Positions 35,482 through 46,341 of a DNA stretch of 64,000 bases are shown here, in pieces (the stretch's first letter is position 1; every line of letters begins with the position of its first letter). The DNA lies in contig JALGQZ010000002.1 of NCBI GenBank assembly GCA_023105745.1, positions 79,377,785 to 79,441,784 on the forward strand. Direction: 5' to 3'. A program made the translations under genes and the position numbers. Source of the stretch: Austropuccinia psidii (Eukaryota; Basidiomycota; Pucciniomycetes; Pucciniales; Sphaerophragmiaceae). The notes under the pieces were generated by a model that had not been told where the DNA came from, did no database searches, and was given only the letters and a program-made list of their open reading frames with translations.

Positions 35482-37978
35482 TCACAGTAATGGGGGGACT
35501 GGATAAACTTTAGAAATGATGATGTCCAAAGGAACAAAATGAGCACACTTATTCAAGAAGAAGATGAAAATGGGGGGGATTATCCTTTGGAGGACAGAAA
35601 TAATGGAAAAAATAAAAAGATTGGGCTGTGGAATAAAAGAAAACTGGTCTTTTATACTTATTTGCAATTGGATCCCCCATTTCAGGCATGGACATCCACT
35701 TGCTTTTTGGAGCCTGGCCAACATCCTCATACCATTCAATTCTTTCCAAATAAGAAGATACTGAGGGAATTAAGGTGTTCATGGCTTCATAAAGGTCTTG
35801 ATTTTGGTGAATTTCTTCAGCCAAGTCACCTCTGACATCAGCCCATTGATCTTGAGTCTTGTAAATGAAGTGGGATACTGTTCTGTAGCCACAGCTTCCA
35901 TCACCCTGGACATTGATGGCCTTGAAGGTGTGTTTCAATATAAACTTGGGCAAGTCTTCTGAGCCAGTTATCTGATAAAATAAGTTCAAAAAATGAATAA
36001 ATATCAAAATAAACAACTGTAAATTACATTAAAAAGAATTAGAAACTCACAAACAGCTTGGAGCATTCATCACTTGTGTGATAATTGCTTTGACAATTCT
36101 CACAGGTCAAGTCAATTGCATCATAGATATTCAAACTGGTGGCAGGCTTGTGTGATTTTCTTTGTGAGTTTTTGCTTCCAATTGCCAATCTTCTGGACCT
36201 TCTAAGGGTTACTTCTGATTTATTTAATTCAGTTGCTGAGGGTAGTGAATCTGATGAACTGATGGATTTAGATAATGAGTCCTCAGAATCTTCAGAATCT
36301 TCAGATGAGTCCACTTCCATAATTGGAGAGGGGAAATTTGACTGGGATCTTGATGTTGTTGTTCTGGTCACTTTTGATGGGGGTCTTCCTCTTCTCTTGG
36401 ATTGACTTTCAATAATTTCAAATCTTGAAGGTTCTCTTTTGTTTTGATTTTTGTTTTTATTCTTGGCTCCTTGGGGTCTTCCACGGATATTCTTGCATTC
36501 TAGAGGGTCTTCATAATATTGATCATCCTCTTGACTCTTGGGACTTTTCCAGTCAAAACATCTTGAAAATGTTGAAGTATTGGAGTTATTTCTGCCATTG
36601 GTCTTTGAAACAGGTCTTCCCCAATGTCCTCAAATATTTTCTTGGCTTCATTCTTTCTTTCTTTTTCAACACTTTGATCATCACCTTGAAAACCAGCCTG
36701 AGAAGAATATGACAAATAAACTCAGTTAATAAGAAGAAAAATAATAAGAAGAAATTAAAAAACCCTCACAGGCAAATTCAAATGCCATTGAGGATGGAAG
36801 TCTGATAATTCAAGCCTTTGGCGCTTGGCAAATGCCTTTTGGGTCCTATGCTTGCAAGGAATGCCTTTATAATTGTTGTATTTGTTTGTGCATTTTTCAT
36901 TTGGAGGAAATTTTGTTTTGAAATTTTCAAAGGCAATCTGAAGAGCATAATGAGACACCTTGCCAGTGAGGGCACAGATGTGTGGAGGAAAATTATTGAC
37001 ATAGACAATCATTTCTTTGGATATTCTGTTGATAATTTCAATAAATTGTTTTCTGAATGCCATGTGGAGAGCCCTTACTACCTCCAGGAGAGTACCAGTG
37101 GACTTTTGGAGCCAAAGTTTAACCATGGCATGGGCACCTTCAACTCTGGAGGTGGAGCCCACACCCAGGTGGCAATGGTGGTTGTTCCAGGCTGGCACAT
37201 AATACTCCTTTAGAGGAAGCCAGGTATTTTCCAAATATTGCAAGACCTCAGGATTTTTAACTTTCTTTTGAAGCTTCTTCCAGTTGTCTTTGAAAGACTT
37301 TTCAGTGGGTGAATACATAATCTGAGAAAAGAATCCCAAAGTCATTAATAAAGACAATAATAAGAAAAAAAGTGAAATAAAATGAAATAAAGTGAATAAG
37401 TATATTACTAGATTCCAAAGGCCCATAAAATTTTCAAAATCATTTCCATGACCAATTTTCTTCATGCAATGAGCAGATACATCCTTGTTGATGTGCCAAA
37501 TGCATAGCATGAATTTGGAGTCTGGGAAGAGCTTCTTAATAGAGTTCTTCAAGGCCAGATCCCTGTCAATAACAATAACTGGAGGGGGAACAAGATTGGT
37601 GTTGTTGAGGACCTTTTAAATGTATTGATTTAATGCCCAAGTATATGAAGTTTCATTTTCATTCTTCATCAAACAAAAAGCCCCAGAAAAGGTCTTATTG
37701 GTTGAGCTGAATCCAACAATATGAAAAAGGGGCATTTTGTAATTATTGGTTTTATAAGTAAAATCGATAAGAATGACATGAGGAAAGCCATGAAAAAGTT
37801 TTATGGCCAGGGAGTGAGTAAAAAACAAGGAGGTAATGTGTCCCTCAGAATCCCTTGCAGAGGACCAAACAAAACTTTCTTGTTTGAGAGTGTCAATAAG
37901 AGCATCAATGGGCCTTCTGCCTTGCAGTTTGTCTTTCTTTATTTTCTTGACTTGGTTGTAAATGTCTTGAAGGATTAC
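35482..37978 (-). pseudogene. MULE transposase core, CCHC knuckle and OTU domain (3' part of gene)
   Basis: This is the main body of the transposase gene, read right to left. DDE residues are present: D at 37763-37765 (LIDFTYKTN), D at 37565-37567 (VIDRDLALK, followed by CIWHINKDV) and E at 37139-37141 (STSRVEGAHA). After the core come a basic Ser-rich linker, the zinc knuckle CENCQSNYHTSDEC, and an OTU cysteine-protease domain with the D-G-S-C box (VQGDGSCGYRTVSHF) and a likely catalytic His in HFVPLDI. Three canonical introns lie at 37408-37322, 36769-36698 and 36050-35972. Damage: TAA near 37620, a 1-nt deletion near 36550, and a shift in the G7 run near 35572, which puts the OTU His out of frame. 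Upstream parts are at 48268-48556 and 57668-57818; the protein would be about 900 residues. Confidence 0.9.
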
Positions 37979-39899
37979 TGTGAGCCTTGAGGTATATTTT
38001 ACATACCCAAATAGGCCACAATTATCTTAAAAAGAAATTTTGAATTATGCATAACTCATAAGTCATGCATATATCCAAAATTCATCATTTTCAATTTCAG
38101 AAAAGATGAATAACTTTTTATTGAGTAAGTAAATCCATAGATTTAAGACCAGATTTGGATTCTACACAAAAATTCACCTAGGGTAGCTCCATAGAGTGAA
38201 TAAGCTCAAATTAACTCTTTGAGGTGGTAAAATGGAAAATACTTCAATACCACATCATCAATACCACATAAAAGATCCGTGAAAATTTTTGTTTTTCTTA
38301 ATTTCACACCAAAATAATGGGAAAGTGAGAAATCCCATGTTACATATACACTAAGAATAGTGTTATTCATGTTTTGAGCACTTAATATCATGGTATTCTT
38401 ACATGGACTTTTGGTACACCCATAGTGGATATCTCACTTTAAGCTTAAATTACTATTTTGACGTAAAAATTAGGCAAGGGGGACAAAAGACATCAAAGAG
38501 AGCCAGGGTACCCAACTTCTGAGGCCTCAGAGGCGTGGATAGCTCCAGAGCATGGATCCATGGCTCATCTTGGCCCAATTGGTAAACTAAAACTCTTTGG
38601 GAACTTGGTTACCAAGTTACACCTACTGTAATCATAAGAAAATAGCAAATAACCTGCTATTTTGACGTGCCAAGGAGGTAATAAGCTACTTAGGCTCCTG
38701 TAACCACGTCAATTCTTGATGAATTTCCATGAATAGACCCTAAAAGAGTAATTAAAACCCTTTTGGGATCCATATTCATTGATTTACCTCATAGCAACCA
38801 GCAAAATACTGCTATTTGCAATTCTACGTAGAAATGAGGTAAAAACTTCAAAAATTCATTAAAAGTACAATTCTTAATGAATCCTTCTGAAACTTTCAGG
38901 ACCAATGAAGAACTGTATTATCTATGGTACAACCAAAAATAATTACAGTTTTACTAGTAAAATTAAAAGTTTTTCTTACAGTCCATTTTTGACCATTCTA
39001 CGTGAAACACTGAATCTTCAAAAATTCACAGTAATTAAAACCTGTGATGAAATTGGCAATAACATTGATAACTTTGAGAAATCAATGATTATTTTGGAAT
39101 AAAAGAAGATTTACTGTTGTTACTCCTTTTATTCTTAACCATATTGGGGTTAGTAGTCATGTAAAAGCATCAATTAAGTAATTATGATAATCTTACGTGA
39201 CAACAGATGATGCAATCATTAATCCAAAAAGGTTTATTGTTTTCTCACTCACTGGTTTTTCAGTTTGCTCCATGGCACGCCTCTGTGAGCTGTTGTTGAC
39301 TTAAAAGAAGCCTCTTCTTGCTGTTTTTTCTGTATCATCATCTTATCAATTTATTAAATCATTATTACCAACAAGTAAGTATTAGTTAAAGCTATTCTTA
39401 AGTGTTTTAAATCTTTCAGAATCAACCAGAAAGACGTGAAATCATAGAATCCAACTATATATTGTTGTAATACTGTTATAAATCCTTTTGATCCCTTAAA
39501 TCCACAATTCCACGTCAAATTTCTCTACTCTTATCTATCAATAAGTTCTTTGGAGTATTAGTGAGTCATTTATTTTTAATTCTTAAAGTTTTTCTCTAGT
39601 AATAGTTTTCTTCAAGAATTATCTTTATAATTATTCTTGTAAAAGATAATTATATATTAAAATAATTTTATTATTTTAATAAAGAAGTTTTTATTATTAA
39701 ATTCTTCTTGTAATTGATTCTTGTAGACAATTACTACTCACTGTTATAATCACTAGTAGTGTATAACACGTGAAAGAAATAATTTTATAATTATTTAATT
39801 GTGGTTATAATAATTTTTTATTATTATATTTCATAAGAACAGACATAGTACTGTTGATTAATAGTAATATTATCATCAGTTTCATAGTCAAATCTTACA
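37979..39899 (+). repeat. 5' LTR of element A (LTR family 4)
   Basis: It is a direct repeat of 46342-48262 at about 99% identity. The start shares TGTGAGCCT with LTR families 1-3 and the end shares CTTACA. Confidence 0.97.
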
Positions 39900-39917
39900 T
39901 TTGGGGGCCTGGCCGTG
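39900..39917 (+). promoter_or_regulatory. Primer-binding region of element A
   Basis: TTTGGGGGCCTGGCCGTG directly follows the LTR. A primer pairing from TGGGGGCC onward would have a 3' end of GGCCCCCA, compatible with a tRNA CCA end. The tRNA was not identified. Confidence 0.65.
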
Positions 39918-40497
39918 TTTTTTGAACCTTGTACCCTTAATTAATATATTTTTAAGCTCTAAAATATATTAATTTAATATTTTTTTTTCTTTCATTTTAA
40001 AGTCAAAATAATTCTTATTTTTGAAATTGTTTTGGAAATCTTTTTCATTGAGGAATTTGGTTTAATTTTATAGTGTTTTACACGTGGCTTTTTCACATCC
40101 AAAAACTTATAAAATTATTCTTTGAGTTACTCTGAATTAATTTTCATTCAAAATCTTAAAATTTTAATTTTTTTTCTTTAAAGAGAATAATTTTTTTAAT
40201 ATTAAAAAATAATAAAAATTATAAAAAATCTTTTAAAAATATCTTAAAACACAAAAATAATTTCTTTTATCATATTTTTTCTCTTTAAGTGTCTTTAATC
40301 AAATACTGTGCAGCTGGTAACAGACTCAGTAAAAGATACATCAATAGTCCTGAATCTTCAGAAGCAGAATCTGAAGACAGTATTGAGGTGCAAATTGCTA
40401 AAAGAGGCACCTTATTTAATTCTGAAAAAAATAAATTACCACCAAAAGGTGTGTTTTTATCTTTATTTTTACTCTTTATCCTTAAATTGACGTAAAA
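39918..40497 (+). other. Leader of element A with possible first Gag exon
   Basis: AT-rich up to about 40280. A T-tract ending in AG (40288-40289) is followed by an open stretch from 40292 (frame 2) with an S/E-rich segment (SPESSEAESEDSIEVQIAKR). GT at 40449-40450 and AG at 40510-40511 could bound a 63-nt intron that joins this stretch in frame 2 to GAA-ATG-GAA at 40512. Copies B and C have the same acceptor layout and phase. Splicing is inferred, not proven. Confidence 0.45.
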
Positions 40498-42579
40498 ATG
40501 GTGCATACCAGAAATGGAAGCAACTATTCAGTCCAACCAGATGGATGTGGACAAGGAAGAGGCAAGACCAAATCCAGAAGTGCCAAGTCTTCCACAAGAA
40601 AGACACATTTGGAGGATGCCAGAGTTTCCCCCCATTCCCCAAGGTCTGTACCAACAGATTTTGACGTGAATTCAGAGCCTGAACTGATTTATGGTAATAT
40701 TTCCAGGGCTGAACCACTTTCAGGTGGCAGCAATAGAAATATATCAATGCCAGTACAAAAACTGGTTCAGAGCAGCCAAGGAAGAGGAGTGGGAAATCTG
40801 ACCAAGCCTTTGGCAGGGGGCCATGAACTCCTACTTACACATCAAGAGCTTTCTGGGTCAGGAGAAGACCATAGAACTCTTAGGAGGATGGAGGCCCCTG
40901 TCTTGCAAAGACAAGGTCAAAAAGATAAAGAATTGGTTGAAGAACCAAAGTCTTTTATCCATAGACCAGAAGAAAGAGTTGGAAATGACTCCAGCTTTGG
41001 AGACAGAGGCACCAGTGGCGTCTACCAGCTCCAAACCAGCTCCAGAAGTGTCCAAGGACAAGCCCAAGGGACCTCAGAAGAAGCAGAAAGGTCCCAGGAA
41101 CCATCAAGGCAAAGGAAAAGGCAAAGCCAATTGGCACAGACCCTACCCACAAGGGTACAGGATCCCCAAATTGGAGCCTTCAGCCATGGACAGTGTCTTC
41201 AATATGGCCAGAACTCTGATGGAATTCACAGCCAAGGAGCAGGAAAGGATGAACAGAAACTTTCCACGCAAATAATTGGTGTACAAACTAGTATTCATGT
41301 AGAAATTGGTAAACTTGATAGCAAGTTAACTAAAATTGCATCAGATATAGTTGAATTAAAGAAAAATGACAAGAAATACATTGAATTACACCAAGTGACA
41401 AATGCCAAACTTGACTTAATTACCAATTCTTGCATAAGAATTGAAAACATGTGCCAAGTTCAACATGAGGAAATGGAAGATCTTTTTAAAATGAATTATC
41501 AACTTAAGACTCTACAAGACCATGTCTTGAAGATAGTTGAGAACACCAATCAATTTTCTATACATTTAGCAAAAAGTGACAGTGAAAGGCAAAATTTGAA
41601 GAATGAGATAATTGCAAGTGTGGAACAAATTCATAAGAATCATGAACCACATATGCCAAGACATTCTACACCTTTAACTGAAGAAAAACTCTCTGTTAAA
41701 GAAAGTCTTACACCATTCTTGGGAGAAAATGCCTACTCTGCAAGAGATATTCCCAAAATAGAAGAATGGCCAACATTCTCTGGTGAAGGAGAATACAACC
41801 ATATTGAATTCATCAGTACTATTGATATGTTGCAAGAAGACTTTAATATACCTGATGAAATCATAGTGGGAAAATTACACTGTTTGTTTACCAGAACTGC
41901 AAAGAAATGGTATTACAAAATGAGGATTGATCATGGTAAACATGACTGGTCTTGGTGGAAATCTGAAGTGATTACCAAATGGGCTAATAATTCTTGGAGG
42001 TTTAAAATGGAAAATGCTTTTGAAAGTACCATTTTTAACTCAGAAAAAGACAAACCACTTACTTGGTTCTTCAAACAAAAAGACAGACTATCTGCTTTAC
42101 ACCCAGATATGTCTGACACTATGATTAATATGAAAATATTAAGAAAGTGTGGAGGAGAACTGGAACATGCTATCAAAAGCAGATGTGTGGAACCTTGCTC
42201 AACAGAGGACTACATTAATACTATGGAAGATATCATTACCAGGACAAGAATTGGTAAGACTTGGATTAAAAACCCAATAGAGTCCAAAATAGTCTCAAAG
42301 ATTCCTAGAGAGGAAAGAAGACCAGAAAGACCTGTCTTGAAGTGTCATAAATGTGGCAGTACTTCACATTTAGCCAACACTTGTCCTAAGAAGACAAAGA
42401 TCAATGAAGTTCAAGTCATTGAAGAAACTCAGTGTACTGAAGAGAAAGAGGAGTCTGATCAAGATTCTGCAGTCTCTGAAGATACACCAGTGGAGGACTA
42501 TCCCATTGAGAACATTTCAGCTTTCTTTGAGGTCACAGAAGTCCATACCCACTTGCCACAGTACAGTGAGGATTGCTGA
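40498..42579 (+). pseudogene. Gag of element A (two overlapping frames)
   Basis: Frame 1 is open from 40498 to TGA 42577-42579 (693 codons). Its second half is clear Gag: coiled-coil linker (DSKLTKIASDIVELKK), capsid (EEWPTFSGEGEYNHIEF, KKWYYKMRIDHGKHDWSWWK, WFFKQKDRLSALHPDMSD) and zinc knuckle CHKCGSTSHLANTC. In the first ~780 nt the frame 2 product is the one conserved in copies B and C (QYKNWF, MNSYLHIKSFLG, GGWRPLS, EAPVASTS, AMDSVFNMARTLMEF, ending TAA 41273-41275). Frame 2 in A has TGA codons at 40667, 40685 and 40799. Gag and pol share frame 1, separated only by the TGA at 42577; copy C has no stop at that place, so a single Gag-Pol ORF is the likely ancestral form. Confidence 0.8.
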
Positions 42580-42606
42580 AACCTGATCAATATCCAAGAT
42601 TCCAGA

Positions 42607-45600
42607 ATGTGTAAAACAAAACCTGCTAGAGGAAAGGGTTATACTGCTGGGGCATCCTGTATCACATCAGTTCTGATGAGTGATATTGAAGCCAAAGTAA
42701 ATTTGGATACAGGGGCATTTTGCACTTGTGTGGGCAAAGATTATCTCCAAATTATACTTCCTGAATGGAAAAACCATCTATTACCAATAGAAGGTGTACA
42801 ATTCAGTAGTGCCAGTAACAATATGTACCCCCTGGGCATATTGGACACTAATATTGTATTCCCACATCCAGCAGGAAGTGTAAGAATGAAAACTGAGATT
42901 GTAGTAATGGATAATTGCACATCTCAGCACATGATTCTTGGAAATGATTACTTAAATATTTATGGTATTGATATAAATAACCATAAGGACAGATATTTCA
43001 CAATTGGAGATAACAAGAGACAAAAATTTGCTTTCTCCAATATGCCACAACAGATATATGTAGTATCTTCTGTCAAGGATACTTACAAAGATGAATTTGT
43101 GACTAATCAACTTGTTGAAGCACAAATTAGTCAATCATTGTCACCAAAGATGAGGAATGAGCTTATTAATGTGTTATACACATATAAAAATGCATTTGCC
43201 TCTGATAATGAACCATTAGGCGCTATAAGAGGACATGAAGTTGATATTAATCTTAATATTGACAGACCATATCCTCCATTACTTAGAAGACCAGCTTATC
43301 CAGCCAGTCCCAGAGCTAGAGAAGCCTTGGAAAAACATATCCAAGAGTTGATCCAACTTGGTGTGCTAAGGAAAGTAGGCCATAATGAGGAAGTTGAAGT
43401 GACAACACCTGTTATTATTGCATGGCATAATGATAAGTCAAGAATGGTTGGAGACTTCAGAGCATTTAATACCTACACAGTTCCAGATAGGTATCCAATA
43501 CCTAGAATTCAAGAAACCTTGACTCAATTGTCTAAAGCCAAGTATATAACATCAATGGATGCATTGAAAGGCTTCCATCAAAATGTTTTGACGCCTAAAG
43601 CTAAGAAATTACTTAAAATTATCACTCACTGTGGTATTTTTGAGTATCTTAGAATGCCATTTGGCATTAAAAATGCTCCATCCCATTATCAAAGGATGAT
43701 GAACACCATCTTTCCTACAGAATTATCTGAAGGATGGCTTATCATTTATATTGATAATATTATCATATGTTCTGATTCATGGTCTTTGCACCTTGAAAGA
43801 CTTGCAAGAGTACTTCATAAAGTTGCAGAAGTGAACATGAAAATTTCACTTAAGAAATTCAATTTTAGTTTTGAAGAACTCAAAGCATTAGGACATATTG
43901 TTTCTGGTTTAAGCTTGGGTATTGACAAAAACAAAGTAGCAGCAGTGTTACTTAAACCAATACCCCAGAATAAAAAAGAAATGATGTCTTTTCTTGGGTT
44001 TGCCAGTTACTATAGGCAACACCTGAAAGACTTTGCAATTCTAGCCAAGTCACTTTATAGAATCTGTGATAAACATACTGTATTTGAGATGACACAAGAG
44101 AGAATTAAAGCTTATGAGAAGATAAGGAAAGCCCTTACAGAAGCACCTTTACTCCTCATGCCTGACTGGAATATTCCTTTTAAGTTGTACATTGATGCAT
44201 GTGGAGATGGATTAGGGGCAGCCCTACATCAAGTCCAAATTATTGATGACAAACCTACAGAAGGACCAGTTTGTTATATCTCAAGACAAATCAAACCAAC
44301 AGAAGCCAGATATGGTGCAAGCCAAATGGAGTGCTTATGTTTGGTATGGGCACTTGAGAAACTACACTATTATCTTGATGGCAGTGTTTTTGAAGTGATA
44401 ACTGACTGTAATGCCGTGAAATCACTTCTTAACATGAAAACTCCCAACAGACATATGTTGAGATGGCAAATAGCCATTCAAGAATACAGAGGAAACATGA
44501 CTATAGTTCATAAAGCAGGAAACATTCACAAGAATGCTGATGGACTTAGTAGATGGGCTTTAGCCAACACTCCTGATAACCCAGCTTATGTACCTTTGGA
44601 AGCTGAACCACAGATTCCAATTGAAGGAATTAACATAACTGATATTGGGACTGAATTCTTTGAGGAGGTCAGAGAATCTTATAAACAAGACAAGAATTGC
44701 CATATCTTGACTTCCTTATTGGATAAAGACTGCAAAGATACATCTTTAGTTAATGCACTTGATGAAGTTTGGAAAAATTCCTATTCTGAAGGAAGATTTC
44801 ACTTGTTTGATGGAATCATTTACCACAGAACAAAACATTCTTGTGTTATGACATTGTGCAGTAGATTACTTATCAATACCATTCTTCATGAATGTCATGA
44901 TATTATCTACTCTGGACACCTGTCAGAAGACAGAGCACTTGAAAAAGTGAAGAATTGTGCATGGTGGCCATCTTGGAGAAAAGAAACCATTTAATATTGC
45001 CATACCTGTGACAGATGCCAAAAAGCAAACAGGAGTACAGGCAAGAAATTTGGACTTATGATCCATATTCAAGAACCAAAATCCCCATGGGAAGTTGTTC
45101 CCATGGATTGGGTCACAGCACTTCCTCCAAGTGGTGACAAAAGTTATAATGCTTGTTTAGTCATTGTAGACAGATATAGCAAAACTCCCATATTCTTACC
45201 ATGTCATAAAGATGACACTGCTATGGATACAGCTCTTCTTTTATGGAGTAGAGTTATTTCTCATACAGGGTTATTTAAGAATATCATAAGTGACAGAGAC
45301 CCCAAGTTCACATCTGCACTTTGGACCAATCTTCATAGATTGTTTGGGACTAAGTTATCATTCTCTAAAGCATATCACCCTCAAACAGATGGGCTAGCAG
45401 AGAGGATGATTCAAACTTTAGAAGACATGATCAGGAGATTTTGTGCTTATGGATTATAATTCAAAGACTCAGATTGCTTTACCCATGACTGGTGCACTCT
45501 GATACCTGCATTAGAATTGGCATACAAGGCATCAGTCCATTCTTCCACAGGACAAACTCCTGCTATGTTAGAAAAAGGATGTAATCCAAGACTCCCAGCA

Positions 45601-46200
45601 GACACACTGAGGAAAGACTTGATTGACATTCATCCTACAGCTTCCAGCTTCAAATTAATGCTTGATAAAGTAAAACATCACGCAAAACAAAGTATGGATG
45701 ATGCTTTTGATTATGCAAAACAGAAGTGGGACAAGAGTCATAAAGTACCAGACTTCAAAGTAGGGGACTTAGTTCTAGTTTCAACCTTGAATTTTAATAA
45801 TATCAAAGGCCCAAAGAAACTTAAAGATTCTTATGTAGGACCTTTTGTTATTGTTGCTTTACATGGAACCAATGCAGTTCAAGTGGAATTGAGTGGTGAA
45901 TTAGAAAATAAACACCCCACATTTCCAGTCAGCTTGATAAAACCTTATCAACCAGCAGATAAAGAATTGTTTCCTTTAAGAAACCCAACTCCTTTAACTG
46001 TACCACCTGTGGAAAAGAATGAAGACAAAAAGATAAAGAAAGTCATTAAAGAAAGGAGACTTAGGGGTAAAAATCAAAGAGAATATCTTGTCAGATATAG
46101 AAATCCAGTACATGAAGATGAATGGATGGCAGAATCAGAAATACCTGACTCAGATAAACTCTTAAGAAGATTTAGACATGAAAGAAGGCCACAAGCCTGA
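42607..46200 (+). pseudogene. Pol of element A: protease, RT, RNase H, integrase, chromodomain
   Basis: One frame from 42607 to 46200 with TAA at 44992-44994 and 45457-45459. Protease DTG is intact (residues 34-36). RT motifs are complete except the catalytic box, which reads YIDN (codons 43747-43758, residues 381-384) instead of YxDD. RNase H acidic residues are kept ([29 protein letters not shown]). The integrase has HHCC zinc ligands (CHTCDRC) and D, D, E in PMDWV, SDRDPKF and GLAERMIQ. The tail from about 46030 is a chromodomain (REYLVRYRNP..DEWMAESEIP), which in chromoviruses directs integration to particular chromatin. Both TAA codons replace Glu found in copies F and I. It would not make active RT. 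Confidence 0.93.
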
Positions 46201-46329
46201 ATATGTCTATAAATGTGATTTAAATTACTTGATCTGAGTAATGTAAAGAGGTTGTACAGTGGACATTAAACCCCTTTGGGGCCTTATTCTTTTATCAATA
46301 ATAAAATTGTAGTACAATTTTATTTTTTT

Positions 46330-46341
46330 GGTGGGAGGGAA
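46330..46341 (+). promoter_or_regulatory. Polypurine tract of element A
   Basis: GGTGGGAGGGAA immediately upstream of the 3' LTR; priming site for plus-strand synthesis. Confidence 0.8.

Noticed and set aside
38206..38391. 61-codon ORF repeated in both LTRs of element A (also 46569-46754)
   Set aside because: It duplicates only because the LTRs are identical there; hydrophobic composition from AT-rich DNA and no family resemblance.
40498..41275. Taking the 693-codon frame 1 ORF of element A at face value as one Gag protein
   Set aside because: Its first ~260 codons are not the frame conserved in copies B and C, and its ATG lies in a possible intron. Kept only with the frame conflict stated.
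17831..46200. RIP-type C-to-T mutation as the cause of decay
   Set aside because: The stops that can be compared with relatives are mostly G-to-T or other transversions, not C-to-T. High AT content alone is not evidence.
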